Part shown: one piece after another, positions 1 through 7,046 of the stretch
Numbering within the stretch: position 1 is the stretch's first letter
How the letters are laid out: every line of letters begins with the position of its first letter
Source: Coriobacteriia bacterium
GTDB lineage: Bacteria > Actinomycetota > Coriobacteriia > Coriobacteriales > UBA8131
NCBI GenBank assembly: GCA_009781525.1
Contig: WQXZ01000049.1
Coordinates: 1 to 10,088, forward strand
DNA: 10,088 nt
Direction of reading: 5' to 3'
Notes under the pieces: generated by a model
Seen by the model: only the letters and a program-made list of their open reading frames with translations
Database searches by the model: none
What the model was told of the DNA's origin: nothing
Made by a program: the position numbers and the translations under genes

Positions 1-170
1 AAAATGAATTTGACGCAACGATAAGCAAACCCTACGGTGTTAGTGATGCTGAGCGTAGGCTAGGCTTAGTTGAGCAACTATCCAAAGAGAATGAGCTTCA
101 CACCTTAACCCGTGACTATATTGTGGCTGCAACAAATCAAGTTGTGCGAAAACTTGAACGCGCCAGCTAG
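1..170 (+). CDS. C-terminal end of an unrecognised protein (5' partial)
   Basis: One frame is open from base 3 to a TAG at 168-170, giving 55 residues that end in VVRKLERAS. The start lies before the window. The fragment is charged and probably helical, with no transmembrane stretch, cysteine motif or nucleotide-binding loop, and I do not recognise a family. The reading frame looks protein-like (few rare codons, mixed charged and hydrophobic residues) and ends just before the convergent gltX, which supports a real gene end rather than a chance frame. The stop codon lies inside a small inverted repeat (159-175). No function is proposed. Confidence 0.55.
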   Translation, partial: NEFDATISKPYGVSDAERRLGLVEQLSKENELHTLTRDYIVAATNQVVRKLERAS

Positions 171-175
171 GCGCG
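159..175. terminator. Possible short bidirectional terminator hairpin
   Basis: A perfect 6-bp stem, CGCGCC (159-164) with GGCGCG (170-175), encloses a 5-base loop and overlaps the stop codon of the upstream gene. It sits between two convergent genes (170 and 189). A second inverted pair, CCAGCT (163-168) with AGCTGG (180-185), competes with it. No T-run follows on either strand, so the assignment is weak. Confidence 0.3.
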
Positions 176-188
176 TGCCAGCTGGACT

Positions 189-1898
189 CTAGCTACCATC
201 TTCAAAAGAACCAGCAACCACCATCGCTGCATTCAAGCGAGCTAAGCAATGGTTGCGACCAATCAATTCAAGCGACTCAAAAAGTGGCGGTGATACCATA
301 TTGCCGCAAATAGCAACCCTGATTGCCTGGAAGAGAGTCTTCGTTTTTATCCCCAGTTGATCAGGTAGCTGGCGCAGTGTTACCTCGAGTGTTTCGTGAT
401 TCCAGCTTTGTTGGCTGTCGCTTAGTAAGGCGATAACCTTGTCCAGAGCAGCTGCAACACCTTCAACCTTAAGGCATTTCTCAACACTATTCTCATCCAG
501 TTTTACTACGGCTCCGCTGAACAGGTAGGCTATCATCGGCAGAGCTTCCTTCAAGGTTTTTACACGCTCCGCTACCAGGTGGTAGATTGACTCGTACCAG
601 GTGCGGTTATTCGTGATGCTGGCCATGACAAGGGTATCTACCGATGCGCTTGCCTGCATCGCAGCAATAGCTTTGGCAACTGTGTCAGAGATTGCGATTT
701 CAGTTGTCTGGGAGTCGGTCACGATGCTGATCGATGCCATCGCCCCAAACGGAGCTTCACCGGTGTCATCGGTTTGCTGGTCAGGTGTAACCTCAGCTGG
801 AGAGTCTGCTGAAGCCTCATCCACAGGTCGCGCGAAGCCTGCCTGCTGAAGATATGGAGTCAGAGCGTCGATAAAGGCGGGAGCACCCATTTCTTTGATG
901 TATGCAGCGTTTATCCAATTAAGTTTGTCCAGGTCAAATATTGCGGGGTTTCGAGAAACCCGCTCAAGCGAAAAATTTTGGTGTAAGGCTGGAGTATCGA
1001 TTAATGTGGTCTCACCATCCAGCGACCAGCCGAGCAATGATAGGTAGTTGACCAGAGCCTCCGGCAGGTAGCCAGCCTCTTGATAAGCCTCAACCGAGGT
1101 TGCACCATGACGCTTTGACAGGCGCGAACCGTCAGCGCCGAGAATCATCGAAAGGTGCGCAAAAATCGGGGCATCAATACCAAGAGCTTCATAGATCAGA
1201 ATTTGCTTTGGTGTGTTTGAGATATGGTCGTTGCCGCGGATAACATGGCTGATATGCATTTCAATGTCATCGATTACACAGGCATAATTATACGTGGGCG
1301 AACCATCAGAGCGAACCAGTACGAAGTCATCCATTTGCTGATAAGGTGTGCTGATCAAGCCGAATACCGCATCATCAAAAGCCACGGCCTCCCGCTCAAG
1401 CGGAATCTTCAGCCGCCAGGCATGTTGCTCACCGCTGGCAATGCGTGCGGCAGCCTCATCGGCACTTATACTACGGCAGCGACGATCATATCCACTCGGG
1501 CCACCATCGCTTACTCCCTCTGCTATCGCTTTTGCGGCCTGATCGCGGCGCGTCTTGAGTTCATCAGCTGAGCAGAAGCAGGGATAAGCACTATCGGTTT
1601 GCTTCAACTTGTCAAGCCACTCGTCATAGAGGTCAAAGCGCTCGGTCTGCAGGTACGACCCATACTCGCCGCCGACATCTGGCCCTTCGTCCCATTCAAG
1701 TCCCAGCCAGCTAAGCGCGCGCAAAATCTGCTCAGTATTCTCTGGAGTCGATCGCTCCAGGTCAGTGTCTTCGATACGTAGAATAAACTTCCCACCCATG
1801 CGCCTGGCATAAGCCCAATTGTATATTGCAGTGCGTGCTCCACCAACATGCAGATTGCCGGTTGGCGACGGCGCAAAACGTACCCGAATCTCACTCAT
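189..1898 (-). CDS. gltX: Glutamyl-tRNA synthetase (GluRS), with an internal insertion
   Basis: Class I aminoacyl-tRNA synthetase of the cytoplasm that attaches glutamate to tRNA-Glu (EC 6.1.1.17). The N-terminal Rossmann domain opens with RFAPSPTGNLHVGG, so the HIGH-type motif is HVGG at residues 17-20. A zinc-site pattern is present as C107-x-C109 with Y137 and C141. The KMSKS-type loop is SRLSKR at 258-263, followed by HGA. The C-terminal anticodon-binding part includes LGIKTKTLFQAIRVAICG. At 569 residues it is longer than the usual ~470-500. The excess is a low-complexity, Asp/Ala/Ser/Thr-rich stretch at about residues 357-430, between the stem-contact and anticodon-binding helices. The ATG at 1896-1898 is preceded by AAGGGA about eight bases away. 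Whether the enzyme is discriminating or also charges tRNA-Gln cannot be told here. The gene stands alone and converges with the gene ending at 170. Confidence 0.96.
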   Translation of the reverse strand: MSEIRVRFAPSPTGNLHVGGARTAIYNWAYARRMGGKFILRIEDTDLERSTPENTEQILRALSWLGLEWDEGPDVGGEYGSYLQTERFDLYDEWLDKLKQTDSAYPCFCSADELKTRRDQAAKAIAEGVSDGGPSGYDRRCRSISADEAAARIASGEQHAWRLKIPLEREAVAFDDAVFGLISTPYQQMDDFVLVRSDGSPTYNYACVIDDIEMHISHVIRGNDHISNTPKQILIYEALGIDAPIFAHLSMILGADGSRLSKRHGATSVEAYQEAGYLPEALVNYLSLLGWSLDGETTLIDTPALHQNFSLERVSRNPAIFDLDKLNWINAAYIKEMGAPAFIDALTPYLQQAGFARPVDEASADSPAEVTPDQQTDDTGEAPFGAMASISIVTDSQTTEIAISDTVAKAIAAMQASASVDTLVMASITNNRTWYESIYHLVAERVKTLKEALPMIAYLFSGAVVKLDENSVEKCLKVEGVAAALDKVIALLSDSQQSWNHETLEVTLRQLPDQLGIKTKTLFQAIRVAICGNMVSPPLFESLELIGRNHCLARLNAAMVVAGSFEDGS

Positions 1899-2012
1899 GA
1901 TTATTTCCCTTACTCTGTTTTCTTGTATAGATGCGCATCAAGCATTTCGTTGTTTGATTTGAAATGATTCTAGCTTATTAGCTCTTGCCTGAGAGCTTTG
2001 AATATAGAAACA

Positions 2013-2036
2013 GGGCGAGCCTTCGCAAGCTCGCCC
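2013..2036 (-). terminator. Stable hairpin, possible terminator of a lost minus-strand gene
   Basis: GGGCGAGC (2013-2020) pairs perfectly with GCTCGCCC (2029-2036) across an 8-base loop. If one base bulges, CTT and AAG extend the stem. Read on the minus strand it is followed by TGTTTCTAT, a weak U-rich tail; on the plus strand no T-run follows. It lies about 30 bases downstream of the tandem TAG stops of the possible gene remnant, where a terminator would be expected. It could instead be part of the gltX leader. Confidence 0.4.
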
Positions 2037-2067
2037 CGTATCACCATGACTCCTCGCGTACATCCTA

Positions 2068-2190
2068 CTACTTCAAGTTGTAGAACGGTAGCAAAATATC
2101 TTCAGTAATAGCAATACCAGCGAAATCACCAAAACCCGCTACATACTTCTAGCAAAACTCCCAAAATAGACTAATTACCACAAAAAACAA
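2068..2190 (-). pseudogene. Possible C-terminal remnant of a lost gene
   Basis: On the minus strand, bases 2148 down to 2071 encode 26 residues that look like a natural protein end (KYVAGFGDFAGI, then AITEDILLPFYNLK) followed by two TAG stops at 2065-2070. The frame is interrupted by a TAG at 2149-2151, and a further protein-like run (LFFVVISLFWEFC) precedes that stop. No start codon with a ribosome site was found for the 26-residue part. The downstream hairpin at 2013-2036 would suit the end of a transcription unit. I do not recognise the family. The stretch is short, so chance cannot be excluded. Confidence 0.25.
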
Positions 2191-2264
2191 CTACGAGCTT
2201 GTCTCTATGCAAGCTTTACCACTGGCAGGCTGTAACTTTCAAGGGGCGTGTAGCTAAGAGACCA

Positions 2265-2329
2265 GGATGTGCTATGCTCACGTCCAGGAAACCTGAATAG
2301 ACAGGCTCTATGGCGAGGAGAAAACCTCG
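2265..2329 (+). promoter_or_regulatory. Structured leader before the DUF1801 gene
   Basis: Several hairpins lie just before the start codon at 2352. GGATGTG (2265-2271) pairs with CACGTCC (2279-2285), with one G-U pair and a 7-base loop. CAGG-AAA-CCTG overlaps it and competes with CCTG-AATAGA-CAGG. CGAGG (2314-2318) pairs with CCTCG (2325-2329) around AGAAAA. I match no known riboswitch consensus. The element may be a 5' UTR or simply the folded end of an older gene. Confidence 0.3.
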
Positions 2330-2351
2330 TAGATGACGAGCGTAGGTAAAG

Positions 2352-2711
2352 ATGACCGAGGCAAACCAGATAAACAATATCGATGACTACATTTCGCAGT
2401 ATTCCAATGAAATTCAACTAATCTTGCGAAGAGTAAGGCAGGTTATTGCCGATAGCGCACCTGATGCCACAGAGAGAATCAGCTACCGAATGCCATGCTT
2501 TTGGCTGAACGGTCCATTGATCTATTTTGCTGCTCAGAAAAACCACCTTGGAGTTTACCCAACAGCAAGTGGAATATCTGCATTCAGAAGCAAGCTGGCT
2601 GAGTACAAAACCTCAAAAGGCGCAGTGCAGTTTTCATATGACAAACCGATTCCTTATGACCTGATCGCAGAAATCACACGCTTCAAGGTCGAGGAGGTCA
2701 CTCAACCATAG
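2352..2711 (+). CDS. DUF1801 (YdhG-like) small protein
   Basis: A 119-residue soluble protein that matches the DUF1801/YdhG-like family over its full length. The family has a compact frataxin-like alpha/beta fold and no firmly established biochemical role. Recognisable family features in order are the N-terminal helix with DDYISQYSNEIQ (11-22), RISYRMPCFWLNG (42-54), the core YFAAQKNHLGVYPTASG (58-74), and the C-terminal FSYDKPIPYDLI (94-105), ending in a helix with FKVEE. There is no signal peptide or membrane segment. The ATG at 2352 is preceded by a modest AGG-containing site (GTAGGTAAAG), and the N-terminus has the usual family length, so the start is likely right. It is transcribed alone and converges on nifJ, with a strong hairpin between them. 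Its job in this cell cannot be inferred from the neighbours. Confidence 0.9.
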   Translation: MTEANQINNIDDYISQYSNEIQLILRRVRQVIADSAPDATERISYRMPCFWLNGPLIYFAAQKNHLGVYPTASGISAFRSKLAEYKTSKGAVQFSYDKPIPYDLIAEITRFKVEEVTQP

Positions 2712-2734
2712 AGCTCTGCCACATATGGCAAGCA

Positions 2735-2764
2735 AAGCGGCCACCTGGAAACAGGTGGCCGCTT
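2735..2764. terminator. Bidirectional intrinsic terminator
   Basis: A perfect 13-bp inverted repeat (2735-2747 with 2752-2764; core GCGGCCACCTG) closes a GAAA tetraloop. It lies 23 bases after the DUF1801 stop and 43 bases before the nifJ stop, between convergent genes. The AA/TT ends let the stem run into short T-containing tails on both strands (CTTGAGTGTT on plus, GCTTTGCTTG on minus). It should stop transcription both ways, although the U-tracts are poor. Confidence 0.85.
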
Positions 2765-2806
2765 GAGTGTTGCAAATGTCAGAGTCTCTCCGTCTGACCT
2801 GCCCTT

Positions 2807-5800
2807 TTACTCTGCCAGCTTCTTGTAGGTGGCAAAACGCTCAACGGCATCGGCTTCTACACCAGCCAGTAGGAGCTCAGCTTCTTCGGGGAACTGGGCA
2901 GCCAGGGCTGAGTAGCGGGTCTGACCCATGATGAAGTCGCGGAAGCTCTCCTTAGGCTCCTTCATGTCCAGGGTAAATGCGTTCTGCCCATCTGCAGCCA
3001 GCTCGGGATTGTAGCGATAGAGCTGCCAGTAGCCGCAGTTCACAGCGTCTTTAATGGTCTCTTGCGAGCGACCCATACCCTTACGCACGCCGTGGTGGAT
3101 GCAGGGTGCGTAGGCGATGATGATCGAAGGTCCGTCGTAGGCTTCAGCCTCGGTGATAGCCTTCATCAGCTGGGTCATACTGGCTCCCATGCCAACCTGT
3201 GCGACATAAACGTAGCCGTATGACATGGCAATCGAGCCCAGATCTTTCTTCTTGATGCGCTTGCCGGAGGCAGCGAACTTGGCAATAGCTGCCTGCGGGG
3301 TAGCCTTGGAGGACTGGCCGCCAGTGTTGGAGTAAACCTCGGTGTCCAGAACCAGGATGTTGATGTTCTCGCCTGAGGCGATTACGTGGTCAAGTCCGCC
3401 GAAGCCGATGTCGTAAGCCCAGCCGTCACCGCCGACAGCCCAGATGCTGCGCTTGACCAGGAAGTCTTCGTTGTCAAGCACGGTTGCGACAGCGTCGTTG
3501 ATATCAGCATCCAGCTCGTTTAATGCTACAGCTTCGATGGCGGCACTGAAAGCATCCGAGACATCGCGGGTTTTGTCGGCATCGTCACGTTCAGCCAGCC
3601 AGGCGGCGGCTGCGTCACTTAGGCCTGCGATACCGGCAGCAGCAATCGCCTCTGCTGAGGTAATCAGGCGCTCGCGAATCTGGCGGGTGGCAATAGCCAT
3701 GCCCAATCCATACTCGGCGTTGTCTTCAAAGAGCGAGTTCGCCCAAGCCGGGCCGCGTCCGTTTTTATCCACAGTGTAAGGCATCGATGGTGCACTGCCG
3801 CCCCAGATTGAGGAGCAACCGGTGGCGTTGGCAATGATCATCCGATCGCCGAACAGCTGGGTGATCAGCTTCAGGTATGGGGTCTCGCCGCAACCGGCGC
3901 AGGCTCCGCTGAACTCGATGAACGGTTTGCAGAACTGCGAACCCTTGATAGTGGTTTTGCTGGTCAGATTGTCGCGGATCGGCAGGGTTGTGAAGTACTC
4001 CCAGTTATCTTCCTCAGCCTTGTCCCAGCCAACGGGCGACATGACCAAGGCCTTGTCCTTGGCTGGGCAGACCTCGGCGCAACTGCCGCAACCCATGCAG
4101 TCCAGCACGGAGCACTGGATGCGATAGCCAAAGCCGGTCAGCCCGCGTCCCTTGGACTCGATGGTCACGAAGCTGTCCGGAGCAGCAGCGATCTCAGCGT
4201 CGTCAAGCAGCGCAGGCCGAATGGCTGCATGCGGGCAGACAAAGGCGCACTGGTTGCACTGGGTGCAATTCTCAGGTTTCCAGACTGGCGTGCTCTGAGC
4301 AACACCGCGCTTTTCGTAGGCTGCTGTTCCGCTGGGGAACTGCCCATCTTCAGCGCCGACGAATGCCGAAACCGGAAGCGAGTCGCCCTCTTGGCGATTC
4401 ATGGGGATAAGAACCCCTTCGATGAACGCTGGTAGGTCGCCCTTTTCGTCGGCTTCGTCAGTGGCGTTTGCCCACTCTGCCGGAACTTCGACCTCGATAA
4501 AGGCATTGAGGCCGGTGTCAACGGCGGCGAAGTTCATATCCAGAATCTCCTGGCCGCGCTTGCCGTAGGAGTCGACGATGCCCTGGCGTAGATACTGCAC
4601 GGCATCATCGATCGGAATAACGTTAGCCAGCTTGAAGAATGCGGCTTGCATGATCATGTTGATGTAGTTGCCCAAGCCGATATCGCGTGCGATTCCGTAG
4701 GCGTCGATGATGTAGAACTTGGCATTCTTCTCGGCCAGGCGACGCTTCAGCAGGGCAGGCAGGTTTGCTTCGAGCTCATCTGCTGACCAGCGGCAGTTTA
4801 GCATGAAGGTTCCGCCGTCTTTCAAGTCTTTAGCCATGTCGTACTGGGTGATATAGGATTGATTATGGCAGGCAACGTAGTCAGCCTGATTGATCAGATA
4901 AGGCGATCTGATCGGTTCTGCACCAAAACGCAGATGGCTGATGGTCACACCACCGGATTTTTTGGAGTCGTAGGCGAAGTATCCCTGTGCATTCAGGTCG
5001 GTATGGTCGCCGATGATCTTGATTGCGGTCTTGTTCGCACCGACCGTACCGTCAGAGCCAAAGCCCCAGAACTTGCACATGATAGTACCAGCAGGCTCAG
5101 AAGAGATGCTGGGATCATAATCAAGCGAGCTCATGTTGACATCGTCGTTGATGCCGATAGTAAAGAAAGGCTTCGGGTTCGCAGCAGCCAGATTGTCAAA
5201 GACTGCAACGATTTGCCCTGGTGTGGTGTCTTTCGAGCCCAAACCGTAGCGTCCACCGATGATCATCGGTGCATTGGCGGTGCCAAAGAAGGCTGAGCGA
5301 ACATCCAGGAACAGCGGGTCGCCAGGAGCACCCGGCTCCTTGGTACGATCAAGCACACAGACGCGCTTGACGGTATCAGGGAGGGACGCCAAGAACGCCT
5401 CGACCACAAACGGGCGATACAGTCTGACCTTTACCAAGCCGAGCTTGCGATCAGTCAAGACATTCTGCATGGTCTCTTCGATGGTCTCGCAGACCGATCC
5501 CATTGCCACAATGACATCTTCAGCATCCGGAGCACCGACATAGTCAAACAGATTGTAGTAGCGTCCAGTCAGGTCGCCGATCTGCGTCATATAGTCGCTG
5601 ACAATATCGGGGAGGGCATCGTAGAACGGCTGCGAAGCCTCGCGAGCCTGGAAGAAGATATCGGGATTCTGCGCAGTACCGCGAATGAAGGCGCTGTTCG
5701 GGCTCATCGAGCGAGCCTTAAAGTCAGCGACAGCATCCCAGTCCAGCAGGTTGGCAAGGTCTTCGTATTCGATCACTTCGATCTTCTGAATCTCCGAAGA

Positions 5801-6331
5801 GGTTCTAAAGCCGTCAAAGAAGTGCATGAATGGAACCCGTCCCTTAATAGCAGCCAGATGTGCAACAGCCGACAGATCCATGATCTCCTGTACCGAGCCC
5901 GATGCCAGCAGAGCAAAGCCGGTTTGGCGTGTTGCCATAACATCGGAGTGGTCACCGAAGATCGACAGTGCGTGGGTTGCTACCGTACGAGCGCTGACAT
6001 GAAAAACTCCGGGTAAAAGCTCGCCGGAGATTTTATACATGTTGGGAATCATTAGCAGCAGACCTTGCGAGGCAGTATAGGTCGTTGTCAGAGCTCCGAC
6101 TGCCAGAGAACCGTGAACGGCACCAGCTGCACCAGCCTCAGATTGCATTTCAACCAGTCTGACCTTCTGGCCAAACAGGTTCTTTCGTCCGTAAGCCGCC
6201 CACTCATCTACCTGCTCTGCCATGCTTGATGAGGGGGTGATTGGGTAAATGGCAGCCACGTCGGTAAACGCATACGAAACATGCGCTGCCGCCTCGTTGC
6301 CATCCATCGTCTTGTAGTTCTTACCAGCCAT
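2807..6331 (-). CDS. nifJ: Pyruvate:ferredoxin (flavodoxin) oxidoreductase, single chain
   Basis: Cytoplasmic thiamine-diphosphate iron-sulfur enzyme (EC 1.2.7.1) that oxidises pyruvate and CoA to acetyl-CoA and CO2 while reducing ferredoxin or flavodoxin, a hallmark of anaerobic metabolism. In the 1174-residue product the substrate-site loop YPITPSSSM is near residue 30 (Thr32). A two-cluster ferredoxin domain has cysteines at 689, 692, 695 and 699 and at 745, 748, 751 and 755. The proximal-cluster cysteines are 811, 814, 839 and 1077. The ThDP-binding stretch GGDGWAYDIG is at about 967-976, with YSNTGGQSSKATP downstream. The length is normal for the fused homodimeric type and no key residue is missing. 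The frame is open to a GTG at 6338-6340, but that GTG lies inside the ribosome site AAAGGTGA, so the ATG at 6329-6331 is the better start. It is transcribed alone; no maturation or ferredoxin gene is adjacent. Confidence 0.97.
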   Translation of the reverse strand: MAGKNYKTMDGNEAAAHVSYAFTDVAAIYPITPSSSMAEQVDEWAAYGRKNLFGQKVRLVEMQSEAGAAGAVHGSLAVGALTTTYTASQGLLLMIPNMYKISGELLPGVFHVSARTVATHALSIFGDHSDVMATRQTGFALLASGSVQEIMDLSAVAHLAAIKGRVPFMHFFDGFRTSSEIQKIEVIEYEDLANLLDWDAVADFKARSMSPNSAFIRGTAQNPDIFFQAREASQPFYDALPDIVSDYMTQIGDLTGRYYNLFDYVGAPDAEDVIVAMGSVCETIEETMQNVLTDRKLGLVKVRLYRPFVVEAFLASLPDTVKRVCVLDRTKEPGAPGDPLFLDVRSAFFGTANAPMIIGGRYGLGSKDTTPGQIVAVFDNLAAANPKPFFTIGINDDVNMSSLDYDPSISSEPAGTIMCKFWGFGSDGTVGANKTAIKIIGDHTDLNAQGYFAYDSKKSGGVTISHLRFGAEPIRSPYLINQADYVACHNQSYITQYDMAKDLKDGGTFMLNCRWSADELEANLPALLKRRLAEKNAKFYIIDAYGIARDIGLGNYINMIMQAAFFKLANVIPIDDAVQYLRQGIVDSYGKRGQEILDMNFAAVDTGLNAFIEVEVPAEWANATDEADEKGDLPAFIEGVLIPMNRQEGDSLPVSAFVGAEDGQFPSGTAAYEKRGVAQSTPVWKPENCTQCNQCAFVCPHAAIRPALLDDAEIAAAPDSFVTIESKGRGLTGFGYRIQCSVLDCMGCGSCAEVCPAKDKALVMSPVGWDKAEEDNWEYFTTLPIRDNLTSKTTIKGSQFCKPFIEFSGACAGCGETPYLKLITQLFGDRMIIANATGCSSIWGGSAPSMPYTVDKNGRGPAWANSLFEDNAEYGLGMAIATRQIRERLITSAEAIAAAGIAGLSDAAAAWLAERDDADKTRDVSDAFSAAIEAVALNELDADINDAVATVLDNEDFLVKRSIWAVGGDGWAYDIGFGGLDHVIASGENINILVLDTEVYSNTGGQSSKATPQAAIAKFAASGKRIKKKDLGSIAMSYGYVYVAQVGMGASMTQLMKAITEAEAYDGPSIIIAYAPCIHHGVRKGMGRSQETIKDAVNCGYWQLYRYNPELAADGQNAFTLDMKEPKESFRDFIMGQTRYSALAAQFPEEAELLLAGVEADAVERFATYKKLAE

Positions 6332-6336
6332 CGATT

Positions 6337-6344
6337 TCACCTTT
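6337..6344 (-). promoter_or_regulatory. Ribosome binding site that fixes the nifJ start
   Basis: On the minus strand AAAGGTGA is followed after five bases by ATG (6329-6331). An in-frame GTG overlaps the same bases and would itself lack a ribosome site, so it is rejected as the start. The ATG protein begins MAGKNYKTMDGNEA, which is how proteins of this family usually begin. Confidence 0.75.
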
Positions 6345-6446
6345 CAGTCCGGTTGTCTACGATTTTTAAAGAATTGTCCAAGTTTATCATTGCCAGAGGA
6401 TTATTCCCACAAAAGACTCACAGATTATTGAAAAATTAGCCTACGA

Positions 6447-6501
6447 ATGGGCGAGCAGTCGGTTAAGAAGGCGCTCAGCCAACCGATACTACATCGCCCA
6501 T
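6447..6501. repeat. Nested inverted repeats upstream of nifJ
   Basis: An outer perfect 8-bp pair, ATGGGCGA (6447-6454) with TCGCCCAT (6494-6501), encloses an inner perfect 6-bp pair, TCGGTT (6459-6464) with AACCGA (6481-6486). Inside that, GGC (6470-6472) can pair with GCC (6478-6480). A competing pair, CATGC (6499-6503) with GCATG (6514-6518), shares the last bases of the outer stem, so two folds exclude each other. It could be an RNA element in the nifJ leader or part of a mobile-element end. Confidence 0.45.
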
Positions 6502-6519
6502 GCATATAACCAAGCATGT

Positions 6520-6533
6520 GGATAAAACCTCGG
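6520..6533. repeat. Left copy of a 14-bp inverted repeat
   Basis: GGATAAAACCTCGG here is the exact reverse complement of 7029-7042. Similarity continues inward with small differences (TTTGCCTGC here, CTGCCTAC at the other end when read inward). The left copy also overlaps a perfect DnaA-box match at 6517-6525. The pair could be terminal repeats of a ~520-base non-autonomous element; no target duplication is evident. Confidence 0.5.
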
Positions 6534-6694
6534 TTTGCCTGCTGAGGCGTTGGTTTTGAGTTGTTGCGCCATAGATACCGATAGTGGGGGAGAGTATAAG
6601 GTTGAGCATAGAAGGACTGCATGATGATTTGTTGTTTGAGTTGAAAGTGCATATTTCATCTGATGACGCGAATAAGCATCTCTGGAAAACTGAT

Positions 6695-6728
6695 AGCCAG
6701 CCAGCCATTTGCATAGAGCTGGATGGCT
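6695..6728 (-). terminator. Strong hairpin, possible minus-strand terminator
   Basis: The 11-base arms 6695-6705 (AGCCAGCCAGC) and 6718-6728 (GCTGGATGGCT) pair at 10 of 11 positions around a 12-base loop. Read on the minus strand the stem is followed by ATCAGTTTTCC, a short U-run, so it could end a transcript coming from the polymerase operon or from the folded block to its right. The distance from the last gene (about 320 bases) makes this uncertain. Confidence 0.35.
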
Positions 6729-6779
6729 TCCATATTGCTGTCTTTGCATCGATTTGTAGCTTTCAATTTGCTTGATAGT

Positions 6780-6960
6780 AGGTCAATTACCAGCTGCCGT
6801 TCATCCGGGTGAATGGGGGCAGATTAGGCCTCTCACCTGCGGAAACGAGTAGTAAACTTACACCTAGTGCAGGCCAAGGCGCAAGTAGGAGAGGTCTACT
6901 CGCGGGTCATTCGTACCCCCTGCGAGAATGGCAGTCGGGTGCTCTGGCAGCCGACCATGG
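6780..6960. ncRNA. Candidate structured RNA of unknown class
   Basis: Consecutive hairpins pack this block. CTGCC (6794-6798) pairs with GGCAG (6818-6822), enclosing TTCAT-CCGG-GTGAA. CGCAAGTAG (6880-6888) pairs with CTACTCGCG (6896-6904) with one mismatch. CTCGC pairs with GCGAG (6922-6926). GTCGG-G-TGC-TCTG-GCA-G-CCGAC spans 6934-6955. The GAGAGG loop (6889-6894) is complementary to CCTCTC (6829-6834), giving a possible pseudoknot. I found no match to the conserved sequences of RNase P, tmRNA, SRP RNA, T-box or the common riboswitches that I could recall. The strand is unknown and a promoter was not identified. Confidence 0.3.
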
Positions 6961-7028
6961 CCTGCACATCACTTTACATCACATGCATAAATCAATAGCT
7001 CGCCATCACCTTTGTTTCTTGTAGGCAG

Positions 7029-7042
7029 CCGAGGTTTTATCC
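7029..7042. repeat. Right copy of a 14-bp inverted repeat
   Basis: CCGAGGTTTTATCC is the perfect reverse complement of 6520-6533. It begins five bases beyond the stop codon of the small polymerase-partner gene (7047-7049), so any element it bounds would abut that gene without cutting it. Confidence 0.5.
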
Positions 7043-7046
7043 CCAG

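Larger units (their letters stand above)
1899..2351. other. Gap between divergent gltX and DUF1801 gene
   Basis: This 453-base stretch must hold the promoters of both flanking genes, but I see no clear -35/-10 pair for either. On the minus strand, TAGAAT and TATACA near 1920-1975 are possible -10 elements without a good -35. Structures present are a 6-bp stem at 1980-1997, an 8-bp stem at 2013-2036, a possible broken reading frame at 2068-2190 (minus), and hairpins at 2265-2285 and 2314-2329 in the leader of the plus-strand gene. Local composition at 2090-2200 is A-rich on the plus strand. Confidence 0.6.
6332..7046. other. Gene-poor, structure-rich gap between nifJ and the polymerase operon
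   Basis: These 715 bases hold no convincing gene. The left ~100 bases are A+T-rich and must include the nifJ promoter, but I cannot pick a clear -35/-10 pair. The rest carries nested stems (6447-6501), an imperfect 11-bp hairpin (6695-6728), a densely folded block (6794-6955), and a 14-bp inverted repeat at 6520-6533 and 7029-7042 that brackets most of it. Composition shifts from A+T-rich (6560-6780) to G+C-rich (6790-6960). Confidence 0.7.

Noticed and set aside
2205..2417. 70-codon minus-strand frame before the DUF1801 gene
   Set aside because: It overlaps the start of a well-supported gene on the other strand and has no recognisable family or ribosome site.
6602..6775. Small plus-strand frame starting at a TTG after a GGGGGAG site (57 residues, ending SICSFQFA)
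   Set aside because: The start is rare, no family is recognisable, and a strong 11-bp hairpin lies across the frame. Kept as structure rather than a gene, but it is the least unlikely small frame in that gap.
6661..6860. Hammerhead-like words CTGATGA (near 6660) and GGAAAC (near 6841)
   Set aside because: They are about 180 bases apart and no stem II can be drawn after CTGATGA, so the ribozyme core is absent.
6900..6925. T-arm-like stem-loop (GGGT-CATTCGT-ACCC) suggesting a tRNA
   Set aside because: The loop does not fit TTCRANY, and no acceptor, D or anticodon arms can be built around it.
6809..7024. 71-codon plus-strand frame over the folded block
   Set aside because: It has a GTG start inside a hairpin and no ribosome site; the composition follows the RNA-like structure.
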